Source: Antedon mediterranea (Eukaryota; Echinodermata; Crinoidea; Comatulida; Antedonidae). From it: a stretch of 64,000 nt of DNA. The DNA lies in assembly GCF_964355755.1 (NCBI RefSeq), contig NC_092678.1:8526922-8590921 (forward strand), read 5' to 3'. The notes beneath the pieces were generated by a model. It worked only from the letters and a program-made list of their open reading frames with translations. It was not told the origin of the DNA and made no database searches. This document shows, piece by piece, positions 55,966 to 64,000 of the stretch (position 1 is the first letter of the stretch; the number at the start of each line of letters is the position of its first letter). Position numbers and translations under genes: made by a program.

Positions 55966-56569
55966 ACAGAAGAAGGTAACTGACTACAAAAAAAGTAAAA
56001 TTGTTACACAAACAAGAAAGCAGTGAGCGCTTCGAAGGAACAGTCCGAAAACGAAGGTATGGCAGGAAAAAACCCCCAAAAATATATTATTCTTAAGAGT
56101 ATACATTATAATATATTTACCCCATTGTAATTTCCTGGTGAAGTTCGTAACTTTAATTATATGAATTTGCACTGTATAACACTAAATGTTATATGAGCTA
56201 GAAATATAAATAAACAACATAAACTGTTCCAATGGGTCAAAGATCAAAAAGCGGATATGTCTACTTCAGGAAATCCATCTAACAAAAGAGTGTTTGGGAA
56301 GGTGAAGCGATCCATAGTATAGGTAATTCACATAGTAGAGGAGTTTAGATACTATTAAGAAAGTGTCTTGAATGCAAAATTGTTAAAAAGGTTAATTGAT
56401 CTAATATTATATATATATATATATTTCTTAATTCAATGATAAATTGAAAAATCATTGGTCATTATAAATAAATAGGCATTGTACAGCAATGAATAAACAA
56501 ATAAAACGCAATCTAATCAATATAAAGATAATACTTACTTTTTATTTTAAGAAGTAACTTGACTAAATG

Positions 56570-56757
56570 TTAAATCAGATTCAGTTTTGATGTTAGAACT
56601 TCGTTGAATGGATTTTCTCTGTATGCTGCTATTCTTGAATGGCTAAACTTGCTAAATTCTGATATTTTTTTTTTTGCAAGTGCATTTATAGCTTCATGAG
56701 CAAGTGTTCTCAGAGCATTCAACCAATTACATTCAAGTACCATAACACTTAATAATA
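56570..56757 (-). CDS. Candidate terminal coding exon of an unidentified gene
   Basis: On the minus strand a strong acceptor (CACTTTTTTCAG, ending at 56758) opens a frame of about 61 codons to a TAA at 56570-56572. An AATAAA (plus TTTATT, 56541-56546) lies only 25 bp beyond. The predicted tail has an amphipathic helical look, including LNALRTLAHEAINALAK and FSHSRIAAYRENPF, more protein-like than nearby chance frames. I cannot name the gene, and no upstream exon with matching phase was found with confidence to the right. It could also be chance or a transposon remnant. Confidence 0.35.
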
Positions 56758-57584
56758 CTGAAAAAAGTGACGTTATAAGCTGTTAAATATTGGCAAACAA
56801 AGTCTACCGACTATGACACAGCGATATTGCGTAGATTTTTAATATACTTGGACCCAATGTTCTCGGATATCGCTTTAGGCGACGCATGCGCAGCAATAAA
56901 AGAAAAATACGAAACACTAAATTTAATTCGGTTATTCAAAGAGACACCGCATAATACATGAAAATATCCTTATCAAACCCAAATTTACACGACCGCCCCT
57001 AATTCCACTCATTCTCTAGTTTCGTTTACTATGGAAATGTTCTATATAAAACATTTTGGTGACATGACGTGCAATACGAATAGTAATATTTTTCTCAATT
57101 TTTCGCGTACGAAAAAACATTTTTACAACCATTACTGTGATTTTAAACGTAAAATCCAACAGCGCCACTCATAAAATAACAAACATTAACTCTTGTTTCG
57201 CGACGAATATGTTGGAGAAATGTACATACTAATTTAGGCCAAACAAATCATTTAATTAGCTTTAGATCCTTTGTATTATTTTAAATAATTAATGGGGAAA
57301 ACTCTACAAGACGCGGAATCGTTGGTAAAAACAGAATTAGCCTAGATCAGTTTCAATTGCCATGGCGAAGTTTCGTAATGGTATTGCTGCTGCCTTTCTA
57401 GTCTAGGTAGCCTCATCTAGGCGTTTTACTGTTGATTATTGGATCTTGGATAAGGAAGGTAATATATCAATTACTCTTAAAAAACAGAACTTTCTGTTTT
57501 CCCCAGTCACGTCTACACATTATTGGGAAACCAAAATCAACCTACCAATCATATTCCAGGACAATCTGCCTAGTACCAGTAATT

Positions 57585-57790
57585 AAATAAAGAATGATGC
57601 GATTAGAACTGAAACATATATATATATAGCAGTCTTCAAAATCATTACATAAACATTTATTTGACATCTTTGAAAAGTTATGAAAGTTATAAATAAAGAA
57701 TGATACGATTAAAACTGAAACAATTATATAGCAGTCTTCATTCAACATCAGTACATAAACATTTATTTGACATCTTTGAAAGGTTACGAA
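57585..57790. repeat. 106-bp tandem duplication of the AACATTTATTTGACATC repeat
   Basis: Two units starting AAATAAAGAATGAT at 57585 and 57691, each running to TTTATTTGACATCTTTGAAA. The same block recurs at about 60320-60440, 60455-60560 and 63795-63870, and the TCTGCCTACCAGAAATAAAG part at 61868, 62050 and 62485: a repeat family confined to the right end of the window. Confidence 0.75.
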
Positions 57791-57799
57791 AGTTAAACA

Positions 57800-58745
57800 A
57801 GTCGTAAAGTAAACTTATTTTTAGACGATCCTGTCGTAGAGTAGTCTGTGCTCTGACATTGTCATAAGCCATGGATATAATCTAGGCCTACATCTAATCT
57901 ACATTATCCTTGTGCAAACAGAGAGTCAAATACAAAGAGTTTTTTTTCTGATTGGGTTATCCTTGCCTGGGGAGTTCTACACATATAGGGCACTACCCTT
58001 GCCCTGTTATTTTGTATGCTCTATTAATAGTTCACTGTCGGATTGTGTAGATACAAGCAAAAAAAGCACTTTACTCAATCAAGTCCATTTTGTAAATCAA
58101 AAATCCCATTACTTACCTGCCAATGAATGGAATCGAATATTCGATTAAATATGAATCGAATATCTGGCGGTTTAAAGACACCTCGAATATAGAGCAAGTT
58201 CATATTCATTTTTGTAGATTGGTAAACATGTGCCCAACATCTCAACCCTTGCCGAAATGGGACGATTTTCTTTATCAATAACATGTTTACTTATGTTTAC
58301 TTAGATATTGTTATGTATTTTTTAAACCGACAAAAGTTGATTTCTTTCAGTGTTATGATTTACAAATCAAAATAGAGAGAAATAAAAATCGTTAAAAATC
58401 GACATAGTGAGCTGTAGCAACTAACATGACTGTAGAAAAAAGAAGAAAGAATTTGTAATGTTTGTAACATAACAACAATTTAGTTGAAAATGAAGTTTAT
58501 TTTTATTACAATGTCCTTTATATATTAATTTAAGAAAACAATTACTTCCATCTTTTAATCTCAAATTCCCTTCTGTTGAAATTTATTTTATAAATGTCAA
58601 GTAAAAAAATAAAATATTTATTCTAACCTAAGTTAGTGAAAGCATTATTTAACGCACACATAAGTTTATTTTATATTGATGTATTCGAGAAAATTGCCTA
58701 TGTATAATAAATGGCTAAGGTAATGCTCCCAGGTAAGAAAAAAAA
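57800..58745. other. Intergenic, short inverted ATATTCGATTC repeat only
   Basis: Around 58125-58190 several GAATATTCGATT words form a small palindrome with GAGGTGTCTTTAAACCGCC alongside. No gene is recognised. A donor-like GTAAGT on the minus strand at 58117 lacks a credible exon. Confidence 0.4.
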
Positions 58746-58753
58746 AAGATGCA

Positions 58754-58910
58754 GGGGTTCATGTCTGCAAGTATGTTGACGACATATCTTTGGGCGAGTT
58801 TCTTAAACTTGGTGACAATAGTAATCTCACCTTGGCCATTGATAATAAAATAAAACTCAATCCATCTAAATGTCTGACTTTACAGACCGATTTTGGCCTA
58901 GAAAGACTTC
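58754..58910 (+). pseudogene. Reverse-transcriptase palm fragment (YVDD box)
   Basis: Frame from 58754 reads KYVDDISLGEFLKLGDNSN, then IDNKIKLNPSKCLTLQTDF, the order YxDD then LNPxKC seen in non-LTR polymerases of the CR1/Jockey/Daphne type. About 15 residues normally between the two blocks are missing. Flanks lose the frame, so it is a dead fragment. Confidence 0.6.
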
Positions 58911-59174
58911 TAGACGTGTATATCTACTACTTGTTGACGGGAGGATAAATACCAATTGACGGAGTTAAAAGCTACCTCCATCTAGACTCGGGAACTTAAC
59001 ATGTGGGCCAAATACAGTTCTGACTTTTCGCAGGAATTAGCTTCTAAAGAGTTACGTAATCGACCCCTTGCGGAATATTTACATATTTTTTCCCAATATT
59101 TTCTGCGGATAGTACGCGTGCAAGAGTAGATCATTTCTGGATATTATTGTATCAGGCAGAGGTGAGTATGTATC

Positions 59175-59423
59175 TTAAATGAATCGGGTCATTTGAAAGC
59201 CTCTATCCCAGTTGTCAGTTTGGAACTTGTTACATGATATGTAAATGTTGAGCCAGACGAAGTTGTCACCGAAAGCAGGCATGTGTTGCGATCTATTGCT
59301 GTTACCCAGCTGGCCAATAGCATTATATATGCACTGTACCATACTAGATGAAATACCCGTCCCAAAGAAGGTACCTCTTTCCATCACAAACCAGTAGACA
59401 AATTCCGGATGTTGAAATCCCAT
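59175..59423 (-). other. Unidentified 82-codon frame, possible exon or transposon remnant
   Basis: The frame from an ATG at 59423 to TAA at 59175 is richer in aromatic residues, Gly and Cys than the surrounding AT-rich DNA would give (for example GFQHPEFVYWFVMERGTFFG). It stays open upstream of the ATG to a stop near 59470. I recognise no family. No clear splice sites were found. Confidence 0.25.
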
Positions 59424-59644
59424 TACTCCAAACTCACACCCTCTATGTGACGGTTTTTTAAACGTAGCTTAAAACATTCCAGTAGGATAGACCTTCAATT
59501 CCGTATTCCATAACCCACCTTCTCGGAGAAAAAAATATTCTCAGTACAATTCTGATCATTTTGACACCTCACTGCCCATCAGTCTCAACCTATCCTCATG
59601 AAAATTACATTTACTTCAATTATTAATACCGTTAATTAACAGGG

Positions 59645-60179
59645 TTGTGCTCAATTTAATCGTATGAAAATGAGATTCAAGCAATTAACTTGAAATATTG
59701 ATGAACTTGATTATCTTCCGCAATATTTCAATAATGATATAATAATGGTTAAATTTGTTAAAATACATTTTTGACATTATAATCTGCCATCAGTATAGAG
59801 AGTTCCTTTCCTGCTTTCGTGTTGATCTCTTGTATGTATGTGGATGTGTATAGGATGTACAGGATGGGAACGATAGTATACGACATTTTCACATGAATAT
59901 GTTGTTGTGCTCAATTTAATCGTATGAAAATGAGATTCAAGCAATTAACTTGAAATATTGATGAACTTGATTATCTTCCGCAATATTTCAATAATGATAT
60001 AATAATGGTTAAATTTGTTAAATTTGCTTATAAGTTGTTAAAATACATTTTTGACATTATAACCTGCCATCAGTATAGAGAGTTCCTTTCCTGCTTTCGT
60101 GTTGATCTCTTGTATGTATGTGGATGTGTATAGGATTTACAGGATGGGAACGATAGTATACGACATTTTCACATGAATA
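59645..60179. repeat. ~260-bp tandem duplication
   Basis: TTGTGCTCAATTTAATCGTA starts units at 59645 and 59905; both run to GACATTTTCACATGAATA. They are nearly identical apart from a 20-bp insertion near 60022 in the second. No coding signal. Confidence 0.9.
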
Positions 60180-60581
60180 AAATGTATGCTTTTCATTCAA
60201 TGTTACAAAACTAATTTCAGCAACAATATCGAATATTTACACCATCTGGTTTAAAAATCTTGTGTGTGGGTTTCCGTGGTCTACAAATATTGTGATTTAA
60301 AAAACAAATTATATACTAGAATAAATCTGCCTACCAGGAATAAAGTAAATACAAAAACTGAAACCGTTTTAAACTTCATTTAATAAACATTTATTTGACA
60401 TCATTGAAAGGTTATTAAGGTGCTACAAGTTGTAAAAATAGATAATGTTTTCGACTCAGAACAAAGTTGCCAGCAACAAAATTATTGACTCCTCATCATC
60501 ATTAAATAAACTTTTATTTGACATCATTGAAAGGTTATACAAAGTTTAACAAGTTATACAAAAACATTTAGTATCCCGCCC

Positions 60582-61434
60582 GCGATTTTTTTTTTCGTAC
60601 ATAAGTTGGGGACCCCCTCATGAAACGTCACAAAATAAACATGAATAATTCATCAGTTAAATGTGTTGTTCCGTGTGCACCCAAGCGTATAGCAACAAGA
60701 AGCGATTACACAACTGCGATACGATACTTTCTACAGTAGGCCAAGGATTCTAAGTCAATTCACGCGATTGCCTTCGCGCACTCTTCTTCACACAAAATGT
60801 GTCGAGTCGAGGCTAATCGACAGCTAGGCAAGACATTAAACTAAGTAGTAATTCATTGGACATAGCCCAAAGAAAGCTTAGACTTATCAAACAATGCATT
60901 TACTCAAAGGAACTTTAAAAATGCGCGTATATGAACACATGAGATGGGAAGATTAGACCCACGAGAATAAAAACTGTATTTTTGTGTAATGTTTATTGTT
61001 TAATTTTGCTGACTTATTACTCGGATTGTGTCATACCTATAACACACACACACACACCCACACACACACAGCTCTACTAGAATAGACATATGTTTAGAGA
61101 CTAATAAATAGGCCTAGGCCTAATAGTATTAATAGAAACTATAATTTTAACACGTAATTCTTTAGTAATAAATTATATTAAAAACACTATCATAAACTAA
61201 AGGCTGATTATTTCGACAATCCACACAAAACGCCGCTATTCTTCTATGAAATCGCACGCCGCAACAACAGCGCGGAGATAGGCCTAGAATCGTACCGCAC
61301 TTGTGTAATCACTTCTTGTTGCTATACGCTTGGGTGCACACGGAACAAGAACATTTAACTGATGAATTATTCATGTTTATTTTGTGACGTTTCATGAGGG
61401 GGTCCCCAACTTATGTACGAAAAAAAAAAATCGC
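60582..61434. mobile_element. Long-TIR MITE with perfect 9-bp target-site duplication
   Basis: Terminal inverted repeats of about 145 bp (60582-60726 and 61290-61434), nearly perfect, starting GCGATTTTTTTTTCGTACAT. The 9 bases ATCCCGCCC flank it exactly on both sides (60573-60581, 61435-61443). Nine-bp duplications with long inverted repeats fit Mutator-like or Merlin-like transposition. The interior has a (CA)n tract (about 61043-61070) and no transposase. Confidence 0.88.
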
Positions 61435-61734
61435 ATCCCGCCCTCTATAACAATTCAAATGGAAAACGTTTTTCAGGCAATTAAATTAATCATCTCTCTT
61501 TTTTTAAATTAAATTTTATTTAAAAAGAATATATATATTTGAAATTAAAACGACAATAAGACAATAAGGGAAAAGAGAGGGCTCACGGTTTTTGATTGGT
61601 TGACGCGAATCAACACACTGCAGAAGAAAGTACCGTGAAATTACGTTGTCTCTGAGGACTGATATGTTAAAACTTACGTAAAAAATTCTAGGGACGTTTT
61701 TGTAAGAAAAAGAAATTCTTGTTTAGATATGCTA

Positions 61735-62545
61735 AATTTAGGTCTAATATCATATTCTATTCTATGCTCTTCATCTGTTTAAAATGTCAGGGTATCCGAG
61801 CTACTTGACGTTATGATACTGCTTATTGGATTTACATTAACAACTAACCAATCACAAACGAGGATAATCTGCCTACCAGAAATAAAGAATAGCATGACAA
61901 CAAACTTCTTATCTTATATAACAGTAGGCCTACAGTTATACTCTTAACCTGTTTAATATTTCAGGATATCCGAGCTACTTGACGTTGTGCTACTGCTTAT
62001 TGAAACATTTCCACTGTTTTTAATTTACAACCAACCAATCAAAAACTAGGATAATCTGCCTACCAGAAATAAAGAATAGCATGACAACGAACTTTGACAT
62101 CTTTGAAACACTAACAGGGTTTTAACAAAATGACCTGACTACAATTCGCCTATAATGCAAATTCGCCGTCCGTGTAGTCAAATGGTTTAGACTATAGACT
62201 TTGCATGTTGATGTTAGGGGTTCAAATCCCATGAGCAACTCATTTTTATTTTATAGTGAGAGAGATTATTTAGAGGGTTAGGTTAAGTTATATTTTCCTC
62301 CTTGATCCACAACTATGTACGAAAAAATATCGCATCCCGCCTGCTATAACAATTCAAATTTAGGTATAGTATCATATTCTATCCTATAGTCTTAACCTGT
62401 TTAATATTTCAGGATAGCCGAGCTACTTTATGTTGCTTATTGGAAAATTGCCACTGTTTTTAATTTACAACCAACCAATCACAAACTAGGATAATCTGCC
62501 TACCAGAAAAAAAGAATAGCATGACAACAAACTTCTTATCTTAAT
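61735..62545 (+). repeat. Three copies of a ~180-bp repeat
   Basis: Copies at about 61735-61917, 61930-62110 and 62360-62545 share CGAGCTACTT, ACTGCTTATTG, AACCAATCA, TAATCTGCCTACCAGAAATA and GAATAGCATGACAAC in order. A tRNA-like sequence sits between the second and third. Confidence 0.8.
62168..62240 (+). pseudogene. tRNA-like sequence, anticodon TGC (Ala-like), possible SINE head
   Basis: Exactly 73 nt with tRNA order: TA at positions 8-9, a GTC/GAC D stem around an A-box-like TAGTCAAATGG, a loop TTTGCAT with U33 and anticodon TGC, and a B box GGTTCAAATCC. The acceptor stem fails at most positions, and the anticodon and T stems have one mismatch each. It is therefore not a functional tRNA gene, more likely a tRNA-derived SINE promoter or an old tRNA pseudogene. 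Confidence 0.5.
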
Positions 62546-62548
62546 AAC

Positions 62549-63435
62549 GCACACATTGCGATTGACTTCACAATGGAATTTGCCCATAATAACTCTGTAA
62601 ATTTCTTAGGAATGGTCATTTCCAAAATATCTGATAGTTTATTAGAAACTAAAGTGTATAGGAAACCTACAAACAAGGGACCTTTTCTGCATTATGATAG
62701 CCATGTCGATAACAAACATAAGAAAAATCTTGTACATACTATGCTTAATCGAGCATACAAGTTGTCATTTACTAATGACATCTTTCTTGAAGAAGTTCAA
62801 GATATTTCTAAGATGTTTAACAAATTAAGATATCCTGTTAAAACTAACTAATAGGATAATTAAAGATTTTAAAGAATCTATTGTTAATCTTCATAACAAT
62901 GATAACCATATTACTATTAGTAAAAGATAGTGCTGAACCTATAATTAGAATTGTTCTTCTTTTTAAGGATCAAACCTGTTCTAACAGTGACGAAACATCT
63001 TAAACAACTTAGATGAAAGTTAAACAATAATATTATGCCAGTTTTTACTAGTAAGGAAAGAAAGTTAGGTGAAATTCTTAAATTTAAGGAAAGAAAACCT
63101 ATGATTGTAAATCAGCAATGCGTTGTATATACATTTCAATGTGGTTTGTGCGATGCAAAACCATGACGGCTATACTTGTCGGCATCTATCAACGTATAGA
63201 TGAACACAATAAAGGCATCATAGGAGAGCAATTAAAGCAACATAATATACGTCCTATTGAAACTTTTAATCATTTCAGGATATTGTCTAAGTGCAAATCC
63301 AAATTTGATTGTTTAATTAAGGAAATGCTTTTGATCAAAGAACTGAAACCTACACTTAATAAATACAAATCGATTCAGTCAAAGCTAAATTGTTTATTAA
63401 TTAAGAAGGAGGGAGTTAATAACTTAAGTTCGTAG
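62549..63435 (+). pseudogene. Degenerate Penelope-like element: reverse-transcriptase end plus GIY-YIG endonuclease
   Basis: The first open segment (62549-62851) contains FLGMVISKISDSLLETKVYR and KKNLVHTMLNRAYKLS, matching the end of Penelope-like reverse transcriptases (the VYRKPT and L..RA blocks). After 250 bp of frameshifted linker (remnants near PVFTS and IVNQQCVVYTFQCGLCDA), 63118-63435 carries the endonuclease region with YQRIDEHN, ILSKCKSKFDCLIKEMLLIK and ELKPTLN, typical of GIY-YIG domains of these elements. At least two frameshifts near 63165-63195 break the Y-x-G-Y core. It is 5'-truncated and non-functional. Confidence 0.75.
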
Positions 63436-63469
63436 AATTGTAGGCCTTCTTTGATGTTAATTAACCAAT

Positions 63470-63606
63470 TAATTAATATTTCCTGTCACCCATTGGTGTT
63501 TGTTATTTTTGTATAATTCGATCACTTGATCTTGAAAATGGTTCCATGATGGTTCCGAAACGTCGATCTTCTTCTTTTTTGTCATTAAATTTTATTGTAA
63601 AGTGTT
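63470..63606 (+). mobile_element. 3' tail of the Penelope-like element
   Basis: The non-coding segment after the endonuclease remnant matches, inverted, 13855-13985. It includes CCGAAACGTCGATC, a motif found in the terminal repeats of Penelope-like elements, where it is part of a hammerhead-ribozyme-like fold; the matching CUGANGA-type half is not clear here. Confidence 0.65.
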
Positions 63607-63639
63607 CACATTACTATATTATTATTATAAATAAATATA

Positions 63640-64000
63640 TGTTGTGTATATAGGATATGTTTTAGCAGCAATTGTGATTATATCAACATATCCAGACTAT
63701 TGCACCTGTTTTTGTTCCACAAATAATTGTAATCATTTGGGCTCACGGCGGTGTACAAAATAATTATTCAAAAAACAACCACAAAATAGTACAACCTGCC
63801 TTGTACCAAAATAAATAACTCTTCAACATCATTAAATAAACATTTATTTGACATAATTGAAAACAATAATGATAATGAATTAATGTTTGTCAGTATTCCG
63901 CCCTCAATAACAATCAAAATGAAAAAAAAATTGTTCAGCCATTTCAAAAATACAAAAATTTCATTTTGTTTGTAATATATAGGAAGTTCAAATTATACAA
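63640..64000. repeat. Right edge: dispersed repeat fragments
   Basis: Contains another AACATTTATTTGACAT block (about 63838) followed by TATTCCGCCCTCAATAACAAT, like the sequence around 60573 and 61435. No gene is seen before the window ends. Confidence 0.5.

Noticed and set aside
55619-56011. 130-codon minus-strand frame with repeated Phe/Pro/Ser words
   Set aside because: It crosses the 23-bp minisatellite; the apparent protein repeat comes from three frame-shifted readings of one DNA unit.
58119-58284. Possible minus-strand exon ending at a GTAAGT donor
   Set aside because: The sequence is a short ATATTCGATTC palindromic repeat, and the reading frame has no acceptor or protein-like composition.
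63118-63435. Intact GIY-YIG endonuclease gene
   Set aside because: The open frame begins in the wrong frame, and the catalytic Y-x-G-Y region is broken by frameshifts; only the C-terminal part is preserved.

Overview
This window looks like a marine invertebrate genome, most likely an echinoderm or a close deuterostome relative. The reasons are its AT-rich sequence with many short AGGCCTAGGCCT-type tracts, long-intron animal genes, and BEL/Pao, Penelope-like and several non-LTR retroelements beside many palindromic DNA repeats. The species cannot be named from the sequence alone.

Two conserved animal genes are complete and arranged head to head. HSPA14, an Hsp70-like ribosome-associated chaperone, runs leftwards from its ATG at 22019 to its stop at 5478 in 14 exons. 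ING3, the PHD-finger subunit of the NuA4/TIP60 acetyltransferase, runs rightwards from its ATG at 22321 to its stop at 41322 in 9 exons. Every exon was rebuilt from homology plus GT-AG sites with consistent phases, giving 534 and 416 residues. The 301 bp between the two start codons must hold both promoters. It has a YY1-like site, a CCAAT box and no clear TATA.

The introns of both genes are packed with mobile DNA. ING3 intron 1 (10.4 kb) carries a complete 7.2-kb BEL/Pao retrotransposon in antisense (25181-32398) with two LTRs that look identical and an open 1988-codon polyprotein. Around it are pieces of at least three related repeat families whose ends share a doubled GC-rich motif and an inner GGCGNNCCATACAA box. 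A 75-bp satellite occurs in opposite orientation on each side of the shared promoter. HSPA14 introns carry MITEs, LINE and Penelope relics, tRNA-like sequence and nested palindromes. ING3 introns 5 and 8 carry a hAT-like element and a 2.2-kb foldback element, and the exon-6 donor of ING3 has been tandemly duplicated.

From 41.6 to 45.3 kb there is a nest of palindromic MITEs, AT-rich DNA and an L1-like reverse-transcriptase relic. At 45661-49587 (minus) lies the most intriguing gene: a single-exon, 1308-residue protein of unknown function, with three N-terminal repeats, a glycine-zipper hydrophobic stretch and a C-terminal string of related beta-rich modules. A 3' splice site sits one base before its ATG. 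Directly upstream is a 5-kb foldback element (49640-54621) built of nested inverted repeats and minisatellites.

From 55 to 64 kb the sequence is mostly dispersed and tandem repeats. It includes a MITE with a perfect 9-bp target duplication, a tRNA-like sequence, and a degenerate Penelope-like element with reverse-transcriptase and GIY-YIG remnants. One unidentified candidate terminal exon (56570-56757, minus) may belong to another gene.
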